This document shows, one piece after another, positions 1 to 5,027 of a DNA stretch of 5,590 nucleotides (position 1 is its first letter; every line of letters begins with the position of its first letter). Position numbers and translations under genes: made by a program. Source of the DNA: DATDSR01 sp036517855 (lineage in GTDB: Bacteria > Patescibacteriota > Minisyncoccia > Phycocordibacterales > DATDSR01); contig DATDSR010000052.1 of assembly GCA_036517855.1 (NCBI GenBank), positions 1-5,590 of the forward strand. Reading direction: 5' to 3'. The notes beneath the pieces were generated by a model that had not been told where the DNA came from, did no database searches, and saw only the letters and a list, made by a program, of their open reading frames with translations.

Positions 1-297
1 GATCCGTACTTTAGGATCTTAGATGAACTCTACCAAAATGGCCAAATTGAGATAGAACAAACAGAAGATGGTGCCATGCTAGTATCACAAACCAGGGCTG
101 GTGCAAAGGGCTTTTTGTCTGAAATAAAGGGTGAAGAATCAAAACTTATAGAAGATATTGCAAAAAAGTGGAAAGGTAAGAAAACGAAGGAGATTGTAGA
201 ATTTACGCACAACCAACTCCCCTATCTCCTCGCAGACGACAACGAAATCATCCATTTAGGCCTGATAACTCAAGAGAATCCCGATGAGTACTACTAA
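1..297 (+). CDS. Panacea/SocA-like (DUF4065) antitoxin, C-terminal part (5' end outside window)
   Basis: The frame is open from the first base, so the gene begins upstream; 98 residues are visible and the ATG at 76 is probably internal. The visible part is the end of a small, charged, helical protein. The order FLSEIKG, then a helix ending in the IAKKW region, then EIVEFTHNQLPYLLADDNEII and a PDEYY end resembles the C-terminus of the Panacea (DUF4065, GepA/SocA-like) domain, where a conserved THxxxPW-type segment follows the last helices. Panacea proteins are known antitoxins that neutralise many unrelated toxins by direct binding. The stop overlaps the start of the next gene by 14 bp, so the two are probably translationally coupled, in the antitoxin-then-toxin order common for type II systems. 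The usual Trp after THxxxP is Tyr here. Identification is by motif memory only and the N-terminal half is not available, so confidence is moderate. Confidence 0.6.
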   Translation, partial: DPYFRILDELYQNGQIEIEQTEDGAMLVSQTRAGAKGFLSEIKGEESKLIEDIAKKWKGKKTKEIVEFTHNQLPYLLADDNEIIHLGLITQENPDEYY

Positions 298-679
298 GTA
301 TGAAGTTATATTTGAACCATTCACGCAAAGGCACTACATAAAGACCTTCGCTAAAAAGTATAAAGGTGCTTGGGAGATAACCCTGTCTTACTTGGTAGAC
401 GAGTTCAGGTCACCCGATGTCTTGTTTAGTAAAAGTATTGCCGAAACAATTGTAGATTCAGGACGGATAAAGATTTGCAAAACAGAGTTTAAGATTGCTG
501 GGACGCAAGAATCACGCCACGGCTCTGGTAATAGGTGTATTGTTGCTGTCCACAACGATACATGTACCGTGCACGTACTTCTTGTGTACCATAAAAACGA
601 CCTAGGAGGACAAAACGAAACAGCTGAATGGAAAAAGGCTATCCGCGATAACTACCCGAGGTATTCTGATATAATGTAA
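284..679 (+). CDS. RelE/HigB-like toxin of a type II toxin-antitoxin pair
   Basis: This encodes a 131-residue basic protein. The start at ATG 284 lies inside the last codons of the upstream antitoxin-like gene in another frame, and only a weak AAGAGA purine run precedes it. The N-terminus (YEVIFEPFTQRHYIKTFAKKY, residues 6-26) and the C-terminal block (SRHGSGNR at 77-84, a beta-strand pair ending VLLVYHKND at 98-106, then NETAEWKKAIRDNYP at 111-125) match the compact helix-sheet plan of RelE/HigB-like ribosome-dependent mRNA interferases. The NETxWWKxxIxxNYP-like tail is one I associate with toxins partnered by Panacea antitoxins. Candidate functional residues are H79, R84, Y102, H103 and K104, but the RelE family tolerates large active-site changes and I cannot assign catalysis. 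Expected role: translation inhibition when the antitoxin is lost. Base composition is more AT-rich than the ATPase gene downstream, which fits a transferred accessory module. An orphan RelE-fold protein with another role is the alternative. Confidence 0.62.
   Translation: MSTTKYEVIFEPFTQRHYIKTFAKKYKGAWEITLSYLVDEFRSPDVLFSKSIAETIVDSGRIKICKTEFKIAGTQESRHGSGNRCIVAVHNDTCTVHVLLVYHKNDLGGQNETAEWKKAIRDNYPRYSDIM
667..675 (+). promoter_or_regulatory. Extended -10 promoter (TGATATAAT) for the gene at 683
   Basis: The sequence TGATATAAT is a perfect TATAAT hexamer with the extended TGn element. It lies in the final codons of the toxin gene, and its last base is 7 nt before the ATG at 683, so the predicted transcript would start at or next to that ATG (leaderless). 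No good -35 match is seen near 647-652, which an extended -10 can tolerate. The same layout recurs before the ATPase gene at 1530, which raises confidence above a chance TATAAT. Confidence 0.5.
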
Positions 680-682
680 GGC

Positions 683-1072
683 ATGGCTGAAGGAGCAAAT
701 ATTGAGGCGGAGATTGCGGCACTTTCGCAGCAGATTGAGGCTAAGCGGGCGCAACTTGAGAGTGAGCGGGGTTCGCACGTTGAGACTGGTGAAGCTCTTC
801 ACCACGTTGTAAGTGATTTAACGGGGCATGTGCCAGCTACTCCGCTACCCCAAGCTAAGAAGCTAACAAGCCAACCAGCCAAAAGCTACCTCGACGACTT
901 GGATCCGGCTGATGCGGAGAAAGTGAATGCCCTGATAGATTTGATACCTAAACTCGGACTATTTAAAACCATTGCAAGAGCCAAAGAGCAACCGGCCTAT
1001 ATTCTCGACGCCTTCCACGACGCCCTCGTAGATAAACTTCGCGACGAACTTAAAAGGCAGAAACTTATTTAG
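683..1072 (+). CDS. Small coiled-coil protein of unknown function
   Basis: This gene encodes 129 residues. The first ~35 (IEAEIAALSQQIEAKRAQLE, residues 7-26) form a heptad-like coiled coil. A Pro/Gln/Lys-rich linker (about 50-67) follows, then a helical domain with SYLDDLDPADAEKVNALIDL (68-87), GLFKTIARA (92-100) and a C-terminal amphipathic segment AYILDAFHDALVDKLRDELK (105-124). There is no signal peptide, membrane segment or catalytic motif, so it looks like a soluble adaptor or oligomerisation protein. The ATG at 683 is favoured because a TGATATAAT box ends 7 nt upstream; no spaced Shine-Dalgarno is present. It begins 3 nt after the toxin stop, so read-through from the toxin operon is also possible. 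The FHDALVDKL-type tail resembles small proteins I recall beside VirD4/TraG-like ATPases in Candidate Phyla Radiation genomes, such as the one encoded at 1530; that pairing is inference. I do not recognise a named family. Confidence 0.8.
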   Translation: MAEGANIEAEIAALSQQIEAKRAQLESERGSHVETGEALHHVVSDLTGHVPATPLPQAKKLTSQPAKSYLDDLDPADAEKVNALIDLIPKLGLFKTIARAKEQPAYILDAFHDALVDKLRDELKRQKLI

Positions 1073-1084
1073 CCACTCACCCCG

Positions 1085-1109
1085 GCCCTCTCTCATAAAC
1101 GAGAGAGGG
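1085..1109. repeat. Left hairpin repeat of the DUF559 cassette
   Basis: A 9-bp perfect stem (CCCTCTCTC at 1086-1094 with GAGAGAGGG at 1101-1109) encloses the loop ATAAAC, preceded by G at 1085. The 25 nt are an exact reverse complement of 1465-1489. Because the arms are self-complementary, the loop (ATAAAC here, GTTTAT in the other copy) sets orientation, and it is exactly inverted. No T-run follows on either strand, so it is a poor intrinsic terminator. Its 3' purine arm (GAGAGAGGG) ends 12 nt before the TTG of the endonuclease gene and could double as a ribosome-binding site. Confidence 0.9.
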
Positions 1110-1121
1110 TGAAATAAGATA

Positions 1122-1481
1122 TTGATTCAATCAAATACATCAGGACTTAGGCCAAGGAGGAGAGAGTTACGAAAAAGACAAACGCCAGCGGAGACTTTAC
1201 TCTGGAAAAACTTGCGTGGCAGAAGGTCAAATGGTCAGCGCTTTGTGCGCCAATACAGCCTCGGTCCTTACATCTTGGATTTTTATTGTCCGGCGGCCAA
1301 AGTAGCTATCGAACTTGATGGAGGAGGACACAATACTATGGATAGTAAGCTTTATGATAAAGAAAGGGATGCATATTTGGCAGAGTGTGGCGTGACGGTC
1401 TTGCGTTTCGCAAACACAATGATATCGGCGGACGTAGACGAGGTCCTTGCGAGAATTTCTAAGGCCCTCTCTCGTTTATGA
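1122..1481 (+). CDS. DUF559 endonuclease domain protein (Vsr-like PD-(D/E)XK)
   Basis: This encodes 119 residues and covers nearly the whole DUF559 domain. Recognisable blocks are RRRELRKRQTPAETLLWKNLR (residues 12-32), RFVRQYSLGPYILDFYCP (40-57), the core VAIELDGGGH (61-70), YDKERDAYLAECGVTVLRF (78-96) and a C-terminal helix. The likely metal-binding set is E24, D53 and E64-x-D66, with H70 nearby, all present. The family usually shows DGGQH; here it is DGGGH. DUF559 proteins share the fold of the very-short-patch repair nuclease Vsr and are thought to nick or cut DNA; the substrate is unknown. No in-frame ATG precedes the domain, so TTG at 1122 is taken as start, bounded by a TGA at 1110. 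The GAGAGAGGG arm of the left hairpin is the only reasonable ribosome-binding site. The last codons (ALSRL) and the TGA stop are inside the right hairpin. The gene appears intact, and is the only one here ending in TGA. The domain call is firm; the exact start is not. Confidence 0.85.
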   Translation: MIQSNTSGLRPRRRELRKRQTPAETLLWKNLRGRRSNGQRFVRQYSLGPYILDFYCPAAKVAIELDGGGHNTMDSKLYDKERDAYLAECGVTVLRFANTMISADVDEVLARISKALSRL

Positions 1482-1489
1482 GAGAGGGC
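1465..1489. repeat. Right hairpin repeat of the DUF559 cassette
   Basis: The stem CCCTCTCTC (1465-1473) pairs with GAGAGAGGG (1480-1488) around loop GTTTAT, and G1464 with C1489 adds a tenth pair. It is the exact inverted copy of 1085-1109. It encodes the last five residues of the DUF559 protein, and the TGA stop (1479-1481) straddles the loop-stem border. There is no T-tract downstream, so it is not a canonical terminator, although it may stabilise the mRNA 3' end. Confidence 0.9.
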
Positions 1490-1514
1490 AGCCAAGCCAA
1501 ACGTGGCGGGTGAG

Positions 1515-1523
1515 TGGTATAAT
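1515..1523 (+). promoter_or_regulatory. Extended -10 promoter (TGGTATAAT) for the ATPase gene
   Basis: A perfect TATAAT with the TGn extension ends 6 nt before the ATG at 1530, which places the predicted transcription start on or beside the A of that ATG. There is no -35 consensus around 1495-1500. It lies 26 nt beyond the right hairpin of the DUF559 cassette, so the ATPase keeps its own promoter despite the cassette upstream. It supports ATG 1530 rather than the in-frame GTG at 1503 as the start. Confidence 0.6.
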
Positions 1524-1529
1524 ATCCCA

Positions 1530-3818
1530 ATGGGTTTCTTTGATTTTATTTTGGGACGCAAGGTCAAGACACTGGACTATAAACTGCTTGCTATTAAGAT
1601 TTCGCATGAGGAGAAAGAGAAAGGGGAGGATTTGGTGAAGGAGCTTGCGCGATCAGAACAGCTGTTTAGTTCCTTGCTTACGCTCGGACGGCCTTTCGCT
1701 TTTGAGGCGGCGGTGGAGCACATTGGTCAGGAGATTCATTTTTACGTGAGTGTGCCAGGAGATAAGGCCGAATTTGTGGCTCGCCAAGTGCAAGGCCTTT
1801 GGCCCACGGCCTACGTGGCCGAAGTCAGTGATTACACTATATTTTCGCCAACGGGTACTGCAGCGGCTGCCTATCTAACTTTGCGTGATAATTACATACT
1901 ACCCTTGCGTACTTATGTGGAGACGCAGGTGGATACTTTCTCTCAAGTTGTTTCAAACTTAACCAAGCTTGCCGAGGTGGGTGAAGGTGCCAGCGTGCAG
2001 ATTGTGGTTTCCCCTGCCGAGGGTGGTGTGAAGAAGGAAGTGTTGTATGGTATCGAAAAGTTGAAGAAGGGCGAGAAGCTCTCGGGTGTTTTGAAAACGA
2101 GTTTTATCTCAGGCAAGGATGTGAAGAAGTTTGTGTTTAAAGAAGACAAGAGTGAACCCAAGCAAACCATTGTTGACGACGACGCGGTCAAGGCGCTTGC
2201 GAGTAAGGTCAGTAAACCGCTCTTCTTAGTAAATATTCGCGTAGCTACGTCTGGGCAAGATGAGGAGAGAGCCAAGGATATTTTGAATTCCATCACTAGC
2301 GCTTATGCTGGCACCACGGCACCTTTGCGCAATGAGATTAAAGTGGTTGAGCCGGGCAAACTCAAAAAGCTGCTGTACCAGTTTACCTTTCGCGAGTTTG
2401 ATGCCGGGAGCGCGCTTACTTTAAACTCGGAGGAACTTGTGAGCCTCTTCCACTTGCCAAGCGCTGGTACACCGGCTCCGCGTGTTTCGATGCTTGAGTC
2501 CAAAGAGTCTGCCCCGCCAGAGAGTTTGCCAAGCGAGGGGGTAGTCATAGGCAGTAGCATCTTCCGCGGAGAGAGCAAGAGTGTGCGCCTTACCAACGAG
2601 GATCGCTTGCGCCATCTCTACATCATCGGTCAAACGGGTACGGGCAAGAGCGTGACAATGACCAATATGATGGTGCAGGATATGGAAGAGGGCCGTGGTT
2701 TCGCGGCCATTGACCCGCACGGCGAACTCATTGAGCAAGTGCTTGAGCGCGTGCCGGCGCACAGAGCGGCCGATGTGGTGGTCTTCGACCCGGGCGATTT
2801 GTCGCAACCCGTCGGTCTTAACATGCTCGAGTATGATTTCAATAAACCGGAGCAAAAGACGTTTATCGTCAACGAAATCCAGGCCATCTTCAATCGCCTC
2901 TTTGCCAAAGAGACGATGGGTCCGATGTTTGAGCAGTATATGCGTAACACCTTGCTCTTATTGATGGGTGATATGCAGAATGAGCCGGCTACTTTGATGG
3001 AAGTGCCGCGGGTGATGACTGACCCACTCTTCCGCGCGCGCAAGCTTGAGCGTTGCACCGACCCTTCGGTGGTAGACTTTTGGACCAAGGAGGCCAGCAA
3101 GACCAGTGGCGAGACTTCGATGGCCAATATGGCGCCTTACATCACCACCAAGTTTGGTAACTTCACCACCAACGAATATATGCGGCCCATCATCGGCCAA
3201 GCCAAATCGGCTTTCAACTTTCGCAAGATAATGGATGAGAAGAAGATCTTCCTCGTCAACTTATCCAAAGGCAAAATCGGCGACATCAACTCTAGTTTGC
3301 TTGGCATGCTCTTCACCACCAAGATGTTGATGGCGGCTCTATCACGCGAGGATATGCCTAAGGACGAGCGCACTGACTTCTACCTCTACATCGATGAGTT
3401 CCACAACTACACCACCGATTCTATCTCCACTATTTTGAGTGAAGCGCGCAAATACCGTTTGGGTCTGACCCTTGGCCACCAGTTTATTGCTCAACTCGAA
3501 GATAAAATACGCGAGTCCGTTTTCGGCAACGTAGGTAATCTGCTCATCTTTCGCGTAGGTCAACCAGATACCGAGCAGTTGGAGAAAATCCTTTCGCCCG
3601 AGTTTAACGCCAAAGACTTGATAAGTATCAAGAACCTAAACGCCATCGCCAAGATTCTTATCCAAGGCCAGCCCACGAGACCCTTCAATGTAAAGATAGA
3701 CTTCCCCCGCCCCGGTAGCTCTGCCGTGCGCGAAAAGCTCAAAGAACTCTCGAGACTGACCTTCGGCAAACCCCGAGCGGAGATAGAAGCCGAAATAATG
3801 GCAAGGTTACGGAATTAG
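1530..3818 (+). CDS. VirD4/TraG-TraD-like (TraM-recognition) DNA-transfer-type ATPase, soluble
   Basis: The protein has 762 residues from ATG 1530. An in-frame GTG at 1503 would add nine, but the TGGTATAAT box would then be coding. The first ~340 residues hold alpha/beta segments without transmembrane helices (e.g. IHFYVSVPGDKAEFVARQVQ, then PLFLVNIRVATS), perhaps ferredoxin-like repeats as in VirB4-type N-termini. The motor follows: Walker A GQTGTGKS (367-374, K373), DPHGEL (395-400), VVVFDPGD and GLNMLEYD, a helical insertion, then Walker B YLYIDEFHN (618-626, D622/E623), SEARKYRLGLTLGHQ (Q651) and GNVGNLLIFRVGQPD. The last blocks are typical of the TraG/TraD C-terminal (TraM-recognition) AAA+ domain of type IV secretion coupling proteins. 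Such motors hydrolyse ATP as hexamers to move DNA or protein. Classical VirD4 proteins carry N-terminal membrane helices; this one has none, so a membrane partner is expected. The 5-residue DPHGE replaces the DPKGE common in VirD4. All ATPase residues look intact. No relaxase or pilus genes are visible. A HerA/FtsK-like housekeeping translocase role is the alternative. Confidence 0.88.
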   Translation: MGFFDFILGRKVKTLDYKLLAIKISHEEKEKGEDLVKELARSEQLFSSLLTLGRPFAFEAAVEHIGQEIHFYVSVPGDKAEFVARQVQGLWPTAYVAEVSDYTIFSPTGTAAAAYLTLRDNYILPLRTYVETQVDTFSQVVSNLTKLAEVGEGASVQIVVSPAEGGVKKEVLYGIEKLKKGEKLSGVLKTSFISGKDVKKFVFKEDKSEPKQTIVDDDAVKALASKVSKPLFLVNIRVATSGQDEERAKDILNSITSAYAGTTAPLRNEIKVVEPGKLKKLLYQFTFREFDAGSALTLNSEELVSLFHLPSAGTPAPRVSMLESKESAPPESLPSEGVVIGSSIFRGESKSVRLTNEDRLRHLYIIGQTGTGKSVTMTNMMVQDMEEGRGFAAIDPHGELIEQVLERVPAHRAADVVVFDPGDLSQPVGLNMLEYDFNKPEQKTFIVNEIQAIFNRLFAKETMGPMFEQYMRNTLLLLMGDMQNEPATLMEVPRVMTDPLFRARKLERCTDPSVVDFWTKEASKTSGETSMANMAPYITTKFGNFTTNEYMRPIIGQAKSAFNFRKIMDEKKIFLVNLSKGKIGDINSSLLGMLFTTKMLMAALSREDMPKDERTDFYLYIDEFHNYTTDSISTILSEARKYRLGLTLGHQFIAQLEDKIRESVFGNVGNLLIFRVGQPDTEQLEKILSPEFNAKDLISIKNLNAIAKILIQGQPTRPFNVKIDFPRPGSSAVREKLKELSRLTFGKPRAEIEAEIMARLRN

Positions 3819-3832
3819 AATGTGGGGACACC

Positions 3833-3850
3833 GGGGTTGACACCCCTTTT
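3833..3850 (+). terminator. Weak intrinsic-terminator-like hairpin after the ATPase gene
   Basis: GGGGT (3833-3837) pairs with ACCCC (3842-3846) around the loop TGAC, followed directly by TTTT (3847-3850). It starts 15 nt after the ATPase stop. The stem is only 5 bp and the T-run only 4 nt, so termination would be inefficient. The TTGACA box of the downstream promoter covers its loop and part of both arms. Confidence 0.35.
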
Positions 3851-3864
3851 CCATTTGGTAGTAT
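3837..3864 (+). promoter_or_regulatory. Sigma70-type promoter for the LysM-M23 hydrolase gene
   Basis: A perfect -35 TTGACA (3837-3842) is followed after 16 nt by TAGTAT (3859-3864), which carries an upstream TGG extended element (3856-3858). Predicted transcription start is about 3871. This gives a leader of ~41 nt to TTG 3912 or ~77 nt to TTG 3948, unlike the leaderless layout of the genes at 683 and 1530. An alternative -10, TATACA at 3862-3867, has a 19-nt spacer and is less likely. Confidence 0.55.
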
Positions 3865-3874
3865 ACAGGGGCTT

Positions 3875-3894
3875 TCCCGACGCTGCGGTCGGGA
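3875..3894 (+). other. Leader hairpin 1 of the hydrolase transcript
   Basis: TCCCGAC (3875-3881) and GTCGGGA (3888-3894) form a perfect 7-bp stem with loop GCTGCG. It starts about 4 nt after the predicted transcription start and precedes a G-rich AAGGGGGG run at 3904-3911. It could stabilise the 5' end of the mRNA or take part in a regulatory fold with the next hairpin. No T-run follows. Confidence 0.5.
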
Positions 3895-3911
3895 TGAACC
3901 AGTAAGGGGGG

Positions 3912-5024
3912 TTGGCTGCACAAACGGCTCAACGAGGCCGTTTTCGATTGAAACTCAGGAGATTACCCGTTAAATATAGGCTTATTTTACCCAAATCACA
4001 TAGATATCTAATAGTCGCCCTCGTATTGCTTGCGCCCCTGGCTTATACCCATGCGGGCATTGTTTCCTTTGTAAATGGCCTTGCCCAGGCCTCTACTAGC
4101 TCGGCGAGTGCCCAAGGGATGGTGCACACCTTCCCCCACGAGGCCACCTCGATGCTTGCAGCCGCAACAAACTCTGACCCAAACCCGGCTAAATCAACCC
4201 GAGACCTTTCCGTTGATGATGACGCGCTGATACCCTCGGTTACTCCAGAGGGCATCGTTTTTGTTGAGGGCATCTCCTCTGCGGCTGTTAAGAGCGGTCC
4301 CGCCCAGATCTCTCGTTACGTAGTGCATAAGGGTGATACACTAGGTGCTGTAGCTAAGATGTTTGGAGTGTCATCGAACACCATTCGCTGGGCCAACGAT
4401 CTTAAGGTCGGCCAAGCCCTTAAGGTTGGTCAGGAGCTACTCATCTTGCCAGTCACTGGTGTGCAGTATACAGTCAAGAAGGGCGACACGTTGGCAGGCA
4501 TTGCCAAGAAGTTTAAAGGGGATCAAAAGGAAATTATTTCATACAACTCACTTGCCTCCGCCGCTGACATAAGTGTGGGCGACGAACTTATTATCCCAGA
4601 TGGTGTTGAGGCCGTGGCCGTGGTCCCAAGTTCGGCTGGCACCAGCAAATATATCCCGGGTTATAGCGGGCCAGAGTTGGCGGGCTACTATGCCCGACCG
4701 CTCCCTGCTTCTTGTCCGAGGACTCAAGGTCAGCATGGCCATAACGGTGTGGACATGGGATGTCCGGCTGGCACGAGTATTTCGGCCGCGGCCGCTGGCG
4801 AAGTTACTATTGCCCGCGGTGGATATAACGGTGGTTACGGTACCTTTGTGGTTGTCAGCCATCCAAATGGCACCCAAACGCTCTATGCCCACATGTCGGC
4901 CCTCAATGTTGCTGCTGGCCAGTATGTAGTCCAAGGTCAAAAGATTGGCGAAGTGGGTCGCACGGGCAAATCTACCGGCAACCACCTCCACTTAGAGGTT
5001 CGCGGGGCTAAAAATCCGTTCTAA
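3912..5024 (+). CDS. Membrane-anchored LysM-LysM-M23 peptidoglycan endopeptidase
   Basis: The protein has 370 residues if read from TTG 3912. The N-terminus is strongly basic (RGRFRLKLRRLPVKYR), then a hydrophobic segment at about 32-48 (YLIVALVLLAPLAYTHAGI) acts as signal peptide or membrane anchor. A Ser/Ala/Thr-rich spacer follows. LysM 1 spans about 135-180 (YVVHKGDTLGAVAKMFGVS) and LysM 2 about 186-230 (YTVKKGDTLAGIAKKF), both peptidoglycan-binding. The M23 domain is at about 275-368 with HNGVD (H277, D281), YAHMS (H327) and HLHLE (H358, H360). By analogy with LytM, H277, D281 and H360 bind zinc while H327 and H358 are catalytic; all are present. It should cut peptide cross-links of the wall outside the cell. 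It ends with RGAKNPF, slightly short of the usual NPxxYL tail but complete. No ATG start exists before the anchor; the frame opens after a TAA at 3903. TTG 3912 has a G-run immediately upstream with almost no spacer; TTG 3948 (358 aa) has GAGG 10 nt before it and avoids hairpin 2. I cannot decide between them. Confidence 0.87.
   Translation: MAAQTAQRGRFRLKLRRLPVKYRLILPKSHRYLIVALVLLAPLAYTHAGIVSFVNGLAQASTSSASAQGMVHTFPHEATSMLAAATNSDPNPAKSTRDLSVDDDALIPSVTPEGIVFVEGISSAAVKSGPAQISRYVVHKGDTLGAVAKMFGVSSNTIRWANDLKVGQALKVGQELLILPVTGVQYTVKKGDTLAGIAKKFKGDQKEIISYNSLASAADISVGDELIIPDGVEAVAVVPSSAGTSKYIPGYSGPELAGYYARPLPASCPRTQGQHGHNGVDMGCPAGTSISAAAAGEVTIARGGYNGGYGTFVVVSHPNGTQTLYAHMSALNVAAGQYVVQGQKIGEVGRTGKSTGNHLHLEVRGAKNPF
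3922..3944 (+). terminator. Leader hairpin 2: terminator- or attenuator-like structure
   Basis: AAACGGC (3922-3928) pairs perfectly with GCCGTTT (3937-3943) around an 8-nt loop, and with T3944 the 3' arm ends in TTTT. The shape (A-run, GC core, T-run) is that of a short intrinsic terminator or attenuator, but the T-tract is partly paired and short. It lies inside the reading frame if translation starts at TTG 3912, and just upstream if it starts at TTG 3948. Confidence 0.35.
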
Positions 5025-5027
5025 GTT

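Larger units (their letters stand above)
1085..1489. mobile_element. Candidate hairpin-bounded DUF559 endonuclease cassette
   Basis: A single endonuclease gene fills the ~405 bp between two perfect 25-nt inverted hairpin repeats, leaving 12 nt on the left side, while its stop codon falls within the right repeat. The unit sits between two genes that share the same leaderless promoter layout, as expected for an insertion between former neighbours. The arrangement recalls REP/RAYT systems, in which palindromic repeats bracket a single-strand nuclease, but the enzyme here is of the Vsr-like PD-(D/E)XK type. No convincing target-site duplication is seen and no transposase is present, so mobility is an inference. 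A pair of ordinary genomic REP-like repeats that happen to flank the gene is the alternative. Confidence 0.45.

Noticed and set aside
1085..1120. Left hairpin as a rho-independent terminator of the 683 gene
   Set aside because: The stem is strong but is followed by TGAAATAAGAT with no T-run; its exact inverted copy at 1465 points to a repeat element instead.
1071..1494. AGCCA at 1071-1075 and 1490-1494 as a target-site duplication of the DUF559 cassette
   Set aside because: The right copy abuts the repeat but the left copy lies about 10 nt outside it, and 5-nt matches occur often by chance. Only an empty-site comparison could support it.
1503..1529. GTG 1503 as the start of the ATPase
   Set aside because: It is in frame and possible, but the added nine residues are not family-like and would put a perfect TGGTATAAT box in coding sequence. 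ATG 1530 also has the better promoter spacing.
2421..3127. Long open frames on the minus strand opposite the ATPase gene
   Set aside because: They are antisense shadows of a GC-rich coding region with full motor motifs on the plus strand, and show no recognisable domains or start signals.
1122..3818. UGA-as-glycine code (Gracilibacteria/SR1 type), which would fuse DUF559 and the ATPase
   Set aside because: A recoded genome would use TGA for glycine throughout, yet the ATPase, hydrolase and other genes contain no in-frame TGA over more than 1,500 codons.
3948..3976. Second promoter (TTGAAA with TTAAAT or TAAATA) inside the hydrolase 5' coding region
   Set aside because: The -10 match is poor and no in-frame start follows that would keep the whole membrane anchor.
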